From Sphaeramia orbicularis (Eukaryota > Chordata > Actinopteri > Kurtiformes > Apogonidae): DNA of 64,000 nt. The notes under the pieces were generated by a model. It had not been told where the DNA came from and did no database searches. It worked only from the letters and a program-made list of their open reading frames with translations. Location: contig NC_043957.1 of the NCBI RefSeq assembly GCF_902148855.1, forward strand, positions 16,318,178-16,382,177, in the 5' to 3' direction. Positions 33,900 to 58,469 of this stretch are shown in pieces (within the stretch, counting starts at the first letter, position 1; every line of letters starts with the position of its first letter). The position numbers and the translations under genes are program-made.

Positions 33900-34800
33900 A
33901 TGGATGATTGACAGGAGGCTCAGCCAACTATTTTATGTAGACCGAATAAAATGGTCAGATTTTTATCAGAAATATATGAGAATTAAACATTTTTGAGTTT
34001 CAATACATGGTGGATTTCTTTTACATTTTAGTTTGACGCATGCTTATTAGGAACACTTTAAGATGACCAAAGAAAAGTGTAAAAATGCCATATCATATGG
34101 TATGGCTTTAAATGGCAACAGTCACCATCAAACCACAGACAAAACTAGTGATTCAACAAGCAGACAAGTTTGATATAGGTTCATGTTAGTTTTGGCTGAT
34201 GTGAGGGGTTTTTGTTGTAAATTGTCTCTATGGTTTGAGGATACACTATAACAGTATGCTATTTGAATTATTTCAATTAAATAAAAAAACCTTGACAAAA
34301 ACCATCCAATATTTCCACTAAACATTTCCTCCAATATATCACAATTAGTGATGAGTTTTTACTGCAGTAATCAGTGGATTATATCTACTTCTATAACATT
34401 TTGTCATTTCATCCTGGCCAGGACACTCCTGAAGAAGAGTTTAATCTGAATGAGGTTAAAGAAAAGGTAATATTTTAATCATCCAAATAAACAAGTTATT
34501 GTGGGAAGTCATCAGTTTTATTTGAAAAGGATTATGCTTCTAGTTGGTTTATGAATCTGATAATTTGTCATTTCTGTAATACCCAAGATCTGTGAAATTC
34601 ATCCATTTGTCAGTTTTAGATTAGACAGGAGTTAAATTGTTTAAAATGGAAAAACATGTTTCAGAATAAGCAACTTTATAGTTTATAAAAAAAAAATAAA
34701 TAAAAGGTTTTAAGCCAGATAGGTTTGACTGATCTGAGATTTTCAGACACCACTCACAAAAAGCCTCTGCATCCTTTCTACAAACATATGGTAAAGCTGC
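33900..34800. other. No gene seen; AT-rich intergenic
   Basis: Nothing recognised apart from short A/T runs. Confidence 0.4.
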
Positions 34801-34819
34801 AGTTTTGAAGTTAGTGTGT

Positions 34820-34835
34820 GGCTCTGAAAAGAGCC
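34820..34835 (-). promoter_or_regulatory. Histone 3' stem-loop (H2A)
   Basis: On the minus strand the sequence is GGCTCTTTTCAGAGCC, exactly the replication-dependent histone mRNA 3' stem-loop bound by SLBP. It sits about 30 bases after the H2A stop. Confidence 0.95.
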
Positions 34836-34863
34836 TTTTGGGTCTGGTTGTGGTTCTCCAGCT

Positions 34864-35999
<1,136 letters not shown>

Positions 36000-36022
36000 A
36001 CTGTCTGCTCCTACAACACCAC

Positions 36023-36038
36023 GGCTCTTTTCAGAGCC
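36023..36038 (+). promoter_or_regulatory. Histone 3' stem-loop (H3)
   Basis: GGCTCTTTTCAGAGCC lies 24 bases after the H3 stop codon and is identical to the H2A stem-loop. Confidence 0.95.
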
Positions 36039-36329
36039 AACACATGTTCATAAAGACACTTCTCCATTGAATGATTTCACACATTTCTGAAGTTACTGTG
36101 TTTTGCTGAAGTTGAAGACGTTACTCTGAAAATACTTAGACTTACAGACTAAGGGTCTAACAATGAGCCCTTTCAGAACAGCTACAACAAATATTGAACA
36201 ATGACTTTATTTTCTTTCCTAAATGTTAATTTAACACATTAGTGACAAATCTAATAAGACATCACTAGTAGAGCTTCACCTTTATCGGATCACAGGACAG
36301 TTCACTGAAGCTCAATCTGACATATTTCT

Positions 36330-36900
36330 TTTAGTGGCGGGTGGGTCGATCCTAATATCGTTAGTATCAGCGCGGAGCAGGCACAACTTTGCCCCCCCCC
36401 CCAGAGTTTTGGTATTGTGCTGTCACGTGACTCAAGGGCCCAAGTCCGCCCGCGCGCACAGACTGAGCAGAAGAATGGATGAGGAAGAGGACCGCGTGAC
36501 TGTATTTACTATTTACAGGCCAAATATGAGACAACGACAAGATGTATTTGTATATAAAGTCTAAGTAACAGGTTTTAAGAGTTGTATTGTAGTTTTGGAA
36601 AACGACCTGAAAAAGTGTTTTATTTTGTATATATTTGCAAACATATAAACAAGCATGTCATCAAGACATGACAATGTATGGGGGGAAAGTTTGTTACCGC
36701 TCTATTGCTTCTGAAAAAAAAAAAAAAAAAATCTTTTTACTCTTGGGGTTTAGTCATTGAATAAAAAGGAAACATCACAAAAACACTTACAGGTCATGAA
36801 AATTGAGATTTAGCAATTCGATGACGCATCCACCAGAACTATTGAAAATAATCTCATCAATACCCATGTATGTGGTATCGCACAACTAATTAGTATTGGA
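36330..36900 (+). mobile_element. Possible hAT-type element remnant
   Basis: The phrase 'ggcgggtgggtcgatccta' at 36337-36355 looks like a hAT terminal sequence of the GGGTGGGTCGAT type, and a GC-rich 5'-UTR-like part with an ATG at 36475 (MDEEEDRVTVFTIYRP) follows. The right end and duplication were not found. Confidence 0.3.
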
Positions 36901-36902
36901 TT

Positions 36903-37412
36903 TTAACCCTTTCATGCATAAATTATGAGAACCTTAGTCAACATTTTTTTCATGAGTGTTTTACTAGGCATGAAAAACACAATGTGATTGAAATGTTTTT
37001 AATGAGCGTATGTTTTGTGGACTTTCAAAAATGTTCTCTCAGCTGAACACCACACGTTTAATTTATGAAGCAAAGAAACATGTATTTAAAACGCAATATC
37101 AGAAAGTGGTAGCCTATACTGTGTGAAAAATATGAAATAAAAACATTTTTAATGCAGCTAATCTAACGTTTTAGCATACTTAGATACTATAGTTATTACT
37201 AACTTCATGGAGACATTATCCCAAACAAAAACCTTTTAAGAAAACTGTTAATTACAGTCTAATAATAAGCAATTGATTTACATTCAAATGTTACTGCAGG
37301 TCAGGTTTAATCAAAAGCAAAGTTACAGTAATGTGTATGGAACGGTCCACTTTTAGAACCGATAGGGAGTAGCTGTCCACTGCAGTGACCGCTATTGCAT
37401 GAAAGGGGTAAA
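36903..37412 (+). mobile_element. TTAA-type MITE, family M3 copy 1
   Basis: The left end TTAACCCTTTCATGCATAAA pairs with the right end TTGCATGAAAGGGGTAA. The interior ('catgtatttaaaacgc', 'tgaaataaaaacattttta') matches copy 2 at 40008-40613. It lies between H3 and H2B. Confidence 0.8.
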
Positions 37413-37556
37413 CAGATTTTCCGTTTCTAAATTCGTTATTAGTGTTTGTATTTGTATGTCACCTATTTATTGATAATAGTATGTTCAGTCATTCATCACT
37501 TGGGACATAACCATCAACGGCATAGACAGGACTTTAGTCTTCAGATCAGAGTGGGT

Positions 37557-37572
37557 GGCTCTTAAAAGAGCC
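37557..37572 (-). promoter_or_regulatory. Histone 3' stem-loop (H2B)
   Basis: GGCTCTTTTAAGAGCC on the minus strand, about 30 bases after the H2B stop. Confidence 0.95.
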
Positions 37573-37601
37573 TTTGGGTTTTGATGCAGGATCAGAGCCG
37601 T

Positions 37602-37985
<384 letters not shown>

Positions 37986-38023
37986 TTAAACACAACGAAT
38001 GACTTCGTCAAGGAAAGCCACAG

Positions 38024-38078
38024 AGTTTATACAGGCTCCATGCAAATGAAGCTGCACAGGCCCCGAGCTGTGATTGGT
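38024..38078 (-). promoter_or_regulatory. H2B promoter: TATA, octamer, CCAAT
   Basis: TATAAA at 38026-38031, octamer ATTTGCAT (OCT1 site) at 38040-38047 and CCAAT at 38073-38077, all reading on the minus strand. Confidence 0.85.
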
Positions 38079-38331
38079 CCAACTCTTCAGGGGGTGGTCG
38101 GTGGGGTTTCAGTGGGGAGGGTGGTGTTTTCACGGTAACATGTTTGATCAGGACACAGACATGTGAGCAAAGGAGCGAAAATGACCACATGACGTCTTTG
38201 GAGACAAAAGACTGAAGCTTTTCCCTCAAACTGTAGTAAAGTGGAGTCTGTGTCTAGGCGGGAACACAATCCAAAGTTAACGATGTAAAGATACTTGTCG
38301 ATTAGTTCATCTCTCTAGGTTTGAATTAACC

Positions 38332-38704
38332 ACAGGGTGTCCCATAAGTCTCCGTACATAGGAGACATAATACATTCCATACATATATGGTTCTAACATG
38401 TATTTCTCTATATTTCAGATAACCCAAAGAATGTATTTGAATAAAGAGCAGCGAATTGAAATCATCCTGATGGCCGGTTCAGCAAGCAGTCGTATGGTTG
38501 CAAGCGCATTTAACAGAAAACAAGGGACGAATATCACACACGACACTGTGGCAAAACTCATTGTCAAGTTCAAAAAAACAGGAAGTGTTTTGGATCAATT
38601 TGTTCCCGACAAAATGACAGTCATATAGAGCATATCAAATAAAAATGGTTTGTGTCAAGAAACGTTTATTTTCCCTATGTATGGAGACTTATGGGACACC
38701 CTGT
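38332..38704 (+). mobile_element. Mariner-like mini-element encoding a DUF4817-type HTH
   Basis: Near-perfect inverted ends of about 30 bases, ACAGGGTGTCCCATAAGTCT and its complement at the right end, bound a 373-bp element. Inside, a 65-residue frame from 38431 (MYLNKEQRIEIILMAGSASS) to 38628 resembles the N-terminal helix-turn-helix called DUF4817, found on some mariner/IS630 transposases. The DDE catalytic domain is missing. No clear TA duplication was seen. It lies between the H2B and H4 genes. Confidence 0.65.
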
Positions 38705-39255
38705 AGTTTCCATTTCAGAACTGAAGCCAGCACTGATAGAATCTATACTCAACTTATACATTATACAACGATATTGGAAAACTTCTCTATCCTATGGAGA
38801 ATCTGCCCAGAGGCCACTGGAAACTTAATACACGATGTTTAAAAAAATGAACTGTTAATAGAATTATAACAAGAACTCAAAAGCGTTTATTAAACTGCAT
38901 CAGTAATTCATATATATCACACAATGGGAAATATTGAGACAGTCAAGGATTTCTTTAAGATCAAACAAAACTTATATCATAAAGAGCTTGTTAGAGCCAA
39001 AACTTCAACTTGCTAAACCAGTGTTACTTAGTATTTGCAAAGAGGAAAAAAAGTTATGTCCTTCAATAAAAACATCTTTAGTGAGACATGAGGTAGATCA
39101 GACTAGGTTGAAGACCTGCTTCTTCCACTTTAGTTGCTTTAGCTATTGAATAGCACCCATCTTCATTTATTATACTATTACGTAGATAAAACAAACATGA
39201 TTAATTATTATTTTTTCCACATGGTAAAAGCATCTCTTTTGTGGAGAGTGTGTGT

Positions 39256-39271
39256 GGCTCTTAAAAGAGCC
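39256..39271 (-). promoter_or_regulatory. Histone 3' stem-loop (H4)
   Basis: GGCTCTTTTAAGAGCC on the minus strand, about 43 bases after the H4 stop. Confidence 0.95.
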
Positions 39272-39313
39272 TTTGTGTTGTTTAACGTTGGTCCTGTCTG
39301 GTTTAGCTGTAGT

Positions 39314-39805
<492 letters not shown>

Positions 39806-40007
39806 TCAGTAACTGAGATAAAATTATTCAATTAATTCAAGTTTATATGATAATAAAATGTTTTAAAGTCATTAAACACTTAATCAAAGAAACTTCCTGT
39901 GGAGTGGAATGTTATAAAATCTAAATGAGTAAAATATTTAGTAGTAAATGTTGACAGATGTTGAAAGTACAGATCATGTACTTCAGTTATGAAATTAATT
40001 AGTTTTA

Positions 40008-40613
40008 TTAACCCTTTCATGCATGAATTGTGAGAACCTTAATCAAGATGTTTTTCCCGAGGGATTTTTATACCTCTTTGGGCATGAAAAAAAACAAAAC
40101 AAAAAAAGAAAAGAAAATGCGATTGAATTTTTTTTTATGAACCTGTTTTTCATGGTGTTACAAAAATGTCCACTCAGCTGGACACATGTTTAATTTTAGA
40201 AGCAAAGAAACATGTATATACTGGTGTACTGTGTGAAAACTATGAAATAAAAACATGTTTAATGCTGCTTATCTGATGTTTTCTCACATTTTATCATACT
40301 TTAATACTAGTTATTACTCACTTTATGGAGATAATATGTAAAAAAAAATTGTTAAAAAAAAAACAAAAAATAAATCAATCAATAAATAAATTCCTGTTAA
40401 TTACAGTCTAATAACAATTAGCATCAAACATGTTACTGCAGATTAGGTTTATCTAGAACAGCAAAGTTACAGTAATGGTATGAATTGCAGTGTATGGAAT
40501 GATGCATAAGTGTCCACTGTATATGGAACTAAAACAGCAAAATCCATGAATATACAAGAGAACACCTTTGAACAGCTGTCCACTGTAGTGACCACTATGC
40601 ATGAAAGGGTTAA
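40008..40613 (+). mobile_element. TTAA-type MITE, family M3 copy 2
   Basis: Perfect ends TTAACCCTTTCATGCATG and ATGCATGAAAGGGTTAA, 606 bp, with TTAA at both sides. The copy at 36903 is the same family and orientation. Confidence 0.85.
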
Positions 40614-41187
40614 ATACTAACGCCCCATTAATGAGCATACATCTAATATTTTAATCAGTATTTAAAAATTTTAAATCTAGTCAATAAGATTTTGTGTTGC
40701 CACAGTGGAAGGACCTGGAGACTGAATGCGAAAGGATCCTCATGAGGATGGTTTATAGGAGCGAGTCCACTTCTGAAAGGAAAGAGTTGTTTCTGCTCCC
40801 ACAATGGATGAGGAGGCTGAGTGGTTACGGTGATGGGCGACTCATCCATGTGTGGGTTCAAATCACATCCCTGTTGATTTCATTGTTTGCTGTTTTTGAG
40901 GAATAAATAAACATTTATGTTCTGTCAGACATGTTGAATACAAACCTAAAACATGTCAGGCTTTTAACACTTGGCTTTTACTTAGTTTTGGATCAATTAA
41001 AGCAGATTCATGGATGCAGAAATATTCCTTCTTGTAATTTTCTATAATTTCTCATCTTTTCCACAGTTTTTGGCAGAGTTACCACGCCAGTCTCAATGAA
41101 TCTGAAACTCAGTTAAATGACAAAACATATTTTCATTCATTATCAAATTCGTTGTTCATTTGTCTTTGAGGATGTTATGAGTGGATG

Positions 41188-41260
41188 CATTTACATTACA
41201 TTTACATTAATGCATTTGGCAGATGCTTTTTTCCAAAGCGACTTACAAGGGGAAGATTAA
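41188..41260 (+). mobile_element. SINE fragment with V-domain-like block
   Basis: The phrases 'catttggcagatgctttttt' and 'ccaaagcgacttacaa' match the widely conserved core of fish V-type SINEs. The rest of the element is not clear. Confidence 0.55.
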
Positions 41261-41263
41261 CAT

Positions 41264-41470
41264 TTAAGCTCTCTCCACTTTATTTGTAAAGCACTTTAAA
41301 ACAACCACAGTGGACCAAAGTGCTGTACAGAAGAATGAATAAAAACCAAAATAAAAGAATAAACTACAAGAATAGATAATTAAAATGACAAAAAGCCGCT
41401 GCACAGTTAAAAACACTGCTGTACAGAAGAATAAAAAAGCTAAATAAAACACAAGAATAAACAAAAAAAC
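41264..41470 (-). mobile_element. L2 LINE 3' UTR fragment
   Basis: 'ctttatttgtaaagcacttt' and 'ccacagtggaccaaagtgct' match the reverse complement of the L2 3' end at 29285-29345. No ORF2 sequence remains. Confidence 0.75.
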
Positions 41471-42286
41471 CCAAAATAAAACACATGCACATGTTGGTTC
41501 ATGTGCGATCGAGGTGGAAGCTTAATTTGAAGATACTTTTGCATAAATTCAGCCTCCAACAGCCACTATCATATTCCATACATGCATTCAAGTTTAATTC
41601 CATAAATCCCAACATTCATTCCATATATTCCATATGGTACAAACCACAACAATGTTGCTGCCAATATCCTGAACCTCCACTATTGAACATGAAATTATTT
41701 TACATCATGACATCTTCAGTTCATCACAGACCTGCTGAGATCCATTCTTATACTTTCACTTATTTCTCAATACCTGATCTGATCATTAAGTCATACTAAG
41801 AGGTTCTGGTTCATAAACACAAATGTCTTTTCCGTAATAGGAGAAGGTTTTGGACATCTGCAGTTGTACAGTGTATGTATGTATGCTCTCACTAACAATA
41901 AAAACAGCCTGGTTTCAAAGTCTTTTGTGGCTTTATTAAGCTTTTCATCATTAATGAGTTAATGGATGCTTCGATCAAACCAAACCCCAGCAGCTCTGTT
42001 CACGATGCCGGTCTTGTTTATTCCTGCTGTTACACCACAGAGGGTTTCATAAAGCAGCTGTGGTGCATTACAGTGGATTCACTTTAACGTGCAAAGACAG
42101 CTTAGACATTAAACATGTTTCAGGTCTAGATTCGCCACATGCCTAAAGTGTCACCATGCAAACACACTCATGCATTTAAAACATACATGTGACCTCAATT
42201 AGTCAAACATATTTAAGTCTGTCATCGTAACATTTCTGTAAATATGGTCTATCTCCATCCCCTTCGATCGACTGCTGTTCCATCTG

Positions 42287-52554
<10,268 letters not shown>

Positions 52555-53154
52555 CCCAACGCTTTGTGTGTGAATTAAACTAAACAAACAAACAAACAAA
52601 CAAAAAGTCAACAAAACTCCTGTAGATGTGAAATGTCTGTGCCAACACAGAATTAAATCTTCTGGAAAAATGTCCTTGAGCCAAATGTGACAAACACATT
52701 AATTTTGTGTTTGGAAATGGAAATCGATGCTTCAGGTTTCTCCGTCCAACAGAGTGAAAGTTTATCCAACGTACAAGAGCTGAAACCAAGAATCACTGTC
52801 TTCAGCTGATGGTGTCTTCAGTCTTTATGTTCATGTTTATGACAAACAGCTAAATAAATAAACAGCTTCCTGTTTGTCTGTCTCTTCATCGTGTTCGTCT
52901 TGTCTTTCCTCTGCCTCTGTTTCTACCTCAATGGTCTAAATGAATCTTCAGGACCCCCCTCCCTCCTTCCAAACACTGTGGACACTGAAGCAGGCAGTCG
53001 AATGGACTTCGGTCAGAGGAGGAAACAACAGCAAACGCTTCTGAACATTTATCCATTAAAAGACAATTTGTTTGTCTCTATTTAATTCTCTAATGTGTAT
53101 TTATTTATTTGATATCTACTGAGTTTTAATCAGTTATATGACATATATTAACCT

Positions 53155-53770
53155 GTTCCTTCACTTAATTAGTGTTAATTTTCTCCTATTTACCAAGTTC
53201 CAAAGCTTATAACAGAAAAATCAAAAAAGAAATGTAATCAATGAATAGAATAGAATATATTTAATGTAATTATGCATTTGTAGAATGAAATTAAAAGAGA
53301 CAACTCTTTTGTGATGCGTAGTGCAAAACAGTTTAAAAGAAAAGTGTAAAGATATATACAGAATAAAAACAAGCATGTCAGCCAACCAAGAAACGGTAGA
53401 GATTAATATATTGCACTCTGACCCTGGCTGAACACTGAGGATATATGTTAAATATATATCCTTATTTGAGGTATTGTCATTATGAAGTGTTCAATACCCA
53501 TATTGCACGTGGATAAAACATGCTGCTAAATCTGGAGGTGCAGGCCTGGGACCTCATTTCAAAGGTAATAACCTCTAGATTCAGACACTTTTGTTTTTTT
53601 AAAAAGTATATTGATAAAATACAACTTTTTTTTTTTTTAATGACCTATTTTTTCAGCGGAATATAATTAATGATGGAATGGACCAGTCATGTGAAGTCCC
53701 ATTAGCTTCCATCACTATCCAGATGATTCTTTCTCTATTTATGTTTTGGTGTTCAGGAAAACTGTGAAAT
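53155..53770 (+). repeat. Unclassified dispersed repeat, copy 2
   Basis: Two blocks, near 53165-53205 and 53655-53760, match the reverse complement of 2860-3140. They are further apart here, so this copy either holds extra DNA or is the longer form. Confidence 0.4.
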
Positions 53771-53945
53771 AAACGTAGAGACTCAGTTATGGAAAATCCA
53801 AGCCAAGGTAGAGTGTGTCTCTATTAATAAGTTTTATTGTAGCAACTGGTGACAAAATAGTGACTGGATCACTGATGATCTGGTAGGAATGAAGAAGTTT
53901 TAATCTAAATTAGGAACAAAATAGGTTTAGAAGAAAATTACAGTG

Positions 53946-54463
53946 GTGTGCAAAAATATTGGAACACTTGTCAAATCTTAAGAAACTGGTGGTTTATTTG
54001 TTCCCAGAGCCTGAATTTCACTTTTTTGCCATTGCAAAAGGTAAAGGCAAAGGTACTGAAAATATTTCACCTACAAATTCATTAGTCCAGTCCTTTTTTT
54101 TTTTTTTTACATTTTACTCTAATATTTAGTGTGGCCCCCCTTGGCAACAATCACAGCAGCACATCTTTCTGGCATTGTGTCGATGTATTTTCTGAGAGTT
54201 TCAACCCCAATGTCATTCCACGCTCTCAGAAGCTCATTCCAGAGAGTTTCCTTAGATTGTTGCCAAGATGGGCCACACTAAGTATTAGAGTAAAATGTAA
54301 AAAAAGGACTGGACTGATAAATTTGTAGGTGAAATATTCTCAATACCTTTGCCTTTATCTTTTGCAAAAGCAAAAAAGTGAAATTCAGGCTCTGGGAACA
54401 AATAAATCACCAGTTTCTTAAGATTTGACAAGTGTTCTAATATATTTACACACCGCTGTGTAT
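53946..54463 (-). mobile_element. Tc1/mariner foldback element with transposase C-terminus
   Basis: Arms of about 170 bases (CAGTGGTGTGCAAAAATATT and its inverted partner ending CACACCGCTGTG) pair across the element, flanked by TA. Between them the minus strand, ending at about 54130, reads the last ~40 residues of a Tc1-type transposase: AWNDIGVETLRKYIDTMPER then CAAVIVAKGGHTKY and a stop. The rest of the transposase is gone. Confidence 0.8.
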
Positions 54464-54469
54464 CATAAG

Positions 54470-54749
54470 ATAAACACGAACCAAGTGTCTCCGTCCACTG
54501 TCATTGATCCAACTCCATGGGTTTTACTAGTGAATCAGTGTTGTAGAAGATTATGGTGTTTCCCCACTCACTATAGAGCCTTGGATCGTCCAAATGGGTC
54601 ATATCTGATAACCATGAAAAGATGACAAACTGTATTTTACAGCAATTATTTACATGTATTGATAGGATTAGTGGATCAACAGGTATTAAACAGTTTAGAT
54701 CAGTAGATCCTTTTAGCCGACAGCATCCATTTAGGTCTTAAAGGGCTAA
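54470..54749 (-). mobile_element. TTAA-type MITE, family M1 copy E (partial)
   Basis: Matches the family core from 'actgtcattgatccaactcc' to the end AGGTCTTAAAGGGCTAA. The left part is lost next to the Tc1 element. Confidence 0.6.
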
Positions 54750-55572
54750 TTCACACTCATTTCTACATCCTACACAGACTGAAATATGACTGAAATGTTG
54801 AAACATAAATTCTCCGTTAAAATCCAGTGCAGTCCATCACTTTCATAATGAATATTTAATGATTTTAAGTGCCTTTTGTCAGTCATGTCAGAGGTATTCT
54901 ACAGTAAATGGGCTCAAATAGAAGGCTCCTATCAGCGTCTGTATCAGCCTCCACATCCGAAAACACACCACAAACCATATCCCAGAGATAACATTTCACC
55001 CTAATCCAATGACGGCTGCCTTTAGTCTGATGATGTAGACTCTGAATGTCTCCATTAAACCACAGTTGCTTATGACAGGGCAATAATGGACTGCCACTGG
55101 ACTGGAGGGGAGACTTTGGAGAAAGGTGGAGAGGAAAAACACGGAAGAGGAGGAGGAGAAAGGATGGTAGGATGTAGGAGATAACAAGAAGGATGAGGGA
55201 AGCAAGTGGAGGAAAACAAGCAAAGAGTGCAGAGGAGAGCAGTTAAACACGCAGGAATGAAAAGCTAAGAGCAACAGGAAGTCATTTGGAGGTCGCCAGT
55301 CAGTCTGACGACACGCCGTCCAACGGGTGGACATGTAGGAGACATGTTCATGTTCACGTATGTCCAGCTCTATCCTCGTTTAACCCTGTTTTTATCATAT
55401 GTCCTGGATCATCTCAACTGACATCCTCTATAGAAGCTTTATCTTCATTGTAACTCTGCCTTAGCTCCTTAAACATCTACAACAACATTTGACCCTTAGA
55501 TTTAACTCCAATCTGTGTTTATAAATGGGGGCGTAGTCTGCAGTGAATTTTAGATATTATACAACTCTGCCA

Positions 55573-55574
55573 TG

Positions 55575-55603
<29 letters not shown>
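55573..55603. repeat. Poly(A) run
   Basis: An unbroken A run of about 30 bases. Confidence 0.9.
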
Positions 55604-55606
<3 letters not shown>

Positions 55607-55609
55607 ATC

Positions 55610-56903
55610 AATGGGGTTCATACACATTTTTCAAAGTCAAACTCACTTTTCAAGCATGTTTAATTAAGGGTCATTTTCAAGTTTTTCCGGCGGTACCTTA
55701 TTGCTGAGGTGAAATACATACCTACAGGAATATATACTCTTTTTTTTCCCCACTTTTTTAAATCACAATAATGTACAGTGTATTATGCTATAGACATCTA
55801 AACAAAAAGTTTAAAAATTAAAAGGAGAACAAAGTTTTATCCAAAAAAAAAGCAAAGCTACTTGGCGTTCTTCAGATACGCTTTGTAATGCTGTAAGTAC
55901 GGACCCTGAACCCAAATGCAGAACTAGGAGGCAGATATAAAAGTTCAGTTTATTTGTCACAGGTAGTACAGATAAGTAGGTAATGAGGATAATTAACAAG
56001 ATCTTGAGGACAGCGGCCAGGGAGATCCTCTTTGGATTCGTCCTCCGGACTAAGGACGCGAACCCTCGGTATGGCTCAGCGTTTTGAGTCAGCACTCCGA
56101 CTAGGGAAGAGCAGAGGGAGGTCAGGGACGAAAACAGGTCATGCACGGGTAAGCAATCAGCCGGGCAACAGGACATAAGGAAAAGACAAGGCTCAAGTAC
56201 CAAAAAGTCAGACGAAGAAGTCAAAAACCAGGAAGGCAGACAAAACCAACAGGGAGCAGGCAAACAGGCAAAAACGAGATGGCAAAACAGGTCAAAATCA
56301 GGCAGGCATACAGACAGGATCAGAACGCTGGTTAGTAAACTACAAGAGATTACGAACTGGCGTCTGAACAGGGGAAAAGACAGGACTTAAATACACAAAA
56401 GGGAGGGAAGACAATGAGACACAGGTGGCACAAATCAGGGCGGAGTCAGGTAATCAGGGAAAAGGTGAACACGATCAAGGAAGGGAAGTAAAGACGACAG
56501 ACAAGACACATGAGGAAAAATTAACAAAATAAAACAGGAAGTGACAGACAAACATGAAAGACAGACAAAACCAGACTAACGTCTGGTGGCAGACTTGACA
56601 CACTTGCACTGAGACAAAGATTAGAATAGAAATATACCTGGAGTCGACCTGAGAATATCTGAGAATTTTGTTTTTCATCAGAAAGTTTTATTTTTCTAAA
56701 TGTATGACCTCTCTGTAAGTAGCTTTGGCTTGACATCTAACCTAACAGAGTTAATATTAAAAACTCATCAATCACATCACAGAGTTATAATTGCAAGCAC
56801 TTTCAAGCACTTCAACTAAAATGCAAGCACTTTTCAGACCTTGAAAACACAACATTGAAATTCAAGCATTTTCAAGGATTTCAAGCACCCATACAAATCC
56901 TGT

Positions 56904-56904
<1 letters not shown>
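55610..56904. mobile_element. DNA-transposon-like repeat holding an LTR-like insert
   Basis: The left flank ('gggttcatacacatttttca', 'cacttttcaagcatg') and the right flank ('ttcaaggatttcaagcaccc', 'atacaaatcctgtat') are roughly inverted versions of each other and match a frequent fish repeat. The LTR-like fossil at 55892-56600 splits it. Confidence 0.4.
55892..56600 (-). mobile_element. Solo-LTR-like fossil (Gypsy type suspected)
   Basis: Read on the minus strand it starts TGTCAAGTCTGCC and ends GTACTTACA, so has TG...CA ends. A TATTTAAG box (about 56388) and an AATAAA (about 55950) sit in the expected order. No adjacent internal retroelement genes, so probably a solo LTR of ~709 bp. No clear target duplication was seen; the family call is inference. 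Confidence 0.45.
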
Positions 56905-56945
<41 letters not shown>

Positions 56946-56990
56946 TGAATTTTATCTATATAGCGTCAAATCATAAGTTATCTCATGACA
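56895..56990 (-). mobile_element. LINE/SINE 3' tail with (TCAA)n
   Basis: A (TCAA)n run of about 12 units is followed by 'ttgaattttatctatatagc' and 'tctcatgacactttacattt', a common fish non-LTR 3' end read on the minus strand. Confidence 0.65.
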
Positions 56991-57514
56991 CTTTACATTT
57001 AGAGCTGGTCTAAACTAGATTGAATAAACCACCAGTTTCCACTATCACCCAGTATTATATTTAATCAAAAAAACAAACAAAAAAAAACTGTCAACCACAA
57101 AGGACATTCCTTAAAAATGTTAAAAAATGTACCTGAAAATACTGTTGCATCATGATTTTTCCAATATAAGGAATTATTTATTAAAAAAAAAACAAAAAAC
57201 AAAAAAAAAACTTGTACTTGCTGGGTGTCAGGAGGTTCAAGGAGGTAAATATACCTCATCCAAGGTCATTGTGGAATGTTTTATCACAGAAACTCCATCC
57301 ACTATGGAAAATAAAAAAAAAAAACAGTCCCATGTATGTAGTAAATCATCATCATAAACAATTTAACAGCCTGTTCCGTCCTTAAGCGTCAGTTGATGTG
57401 ATATTTAAATCAATCATTTTTATTGTGTCTTTAGTATTCATTTTGTTCGCATGTGGAAAAGAATGCTTCAGAGTTTGTTTTTTTACTCCATGTTGATTTT
57501 TTAAAATAATTATA

Positions 57515-58059
57515 CAGTCTACTCTCGTTATTCCGCCAACTTCCGTTCACGGCCAAATTGGCGGTATAGCGAAAATGGCGTTACAACGGGTTGTGTCCAT
57601 AATGTGCATGTCTTTACTATATGATGTCTATGCTGCCTCCGTTAACCCGTTCTAATTGCGTTTCTAAATAAATCTTGATTCTGTTATGTTGTAAGGGATC
57701 ATTTAAAGTGGGGAAACATTTTAAGCATTATTATACCGTGTCGGGAAATGACACCCCATCATCTTGAGACTTTGGCTTAATCCCACGTCCTCTTCTCAAC
57801 ATCCTGACCTACTGAGTGTTCTGCGATAAATGAACGGTGGCCGTTCCGTAGACCTACTCGTAGCTTGTCGTGATCAGCGTCTGGCGCGTTTGTTTCAGTG
57901 CATTGTTAAAATTTATGTGTACTCGATGGCAATCACGCTGGCGGTATAACGGTCGGGAAATCAATGGTATAAGTGTTGTTTGTGCATGGAACTGGGCTGG
58001 CGGATGGCGATAGGCGGAAATGGCGGTATAATGGCGGGCGGTTTAACGAGAGTAGACTG
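57515..58059. mobile_element. Pogo/Tigger-type MITE
   Basis: Perfect inverted ends CAGTCTACTCTCGTT and AACGAGAGTAGACTG flanked by TA (57513-57514 and 58060-58061). 'ggcggtata' blocks repeat near both ends. There is no transposase; 545 bp. Confidence 0.85.
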
Positions 58060-58469
58060 TAATTGTTTTAATTATTTTATTTTCAAGCTTCTGAATTCTT
58101 TATTGTGTTTTCACCAAGAATAATGATTTTAAACCACAAATAACTGCCTGTTTATATTTTTAACTTTCACAGAGGAAGAAAAATCAACCTCAAACTTAAC
58201 ATGAATTTTTTTTTTCATGATAATTTGTTAAATCAACAGGAATGGGAAGTCTGACAAGCGATGGGTCTTATGTGTCATATAATGCATGTTTTTTGTTGTA
58301 TTTTATTCATAATTAGTTTGTAATTAATTTGGATTTTTTTATGTAATTATTGGAACTTGGCACAATTTATTATTCACAAAGGAACAGACATCATCCTCTG
58401 TTTCCAAGTATGTTCTTCTGATTTCAGCGCAAAAACAGTCAAACAGAGAGCATCGTACTCCTTTCCAAT

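Noticed and set aside
52891-53085. Possible signal peptide or membrane exon (VLSFLCLCFYLNGLNESSG)
   Set aside because: Single short frame without splice support or known homologue.
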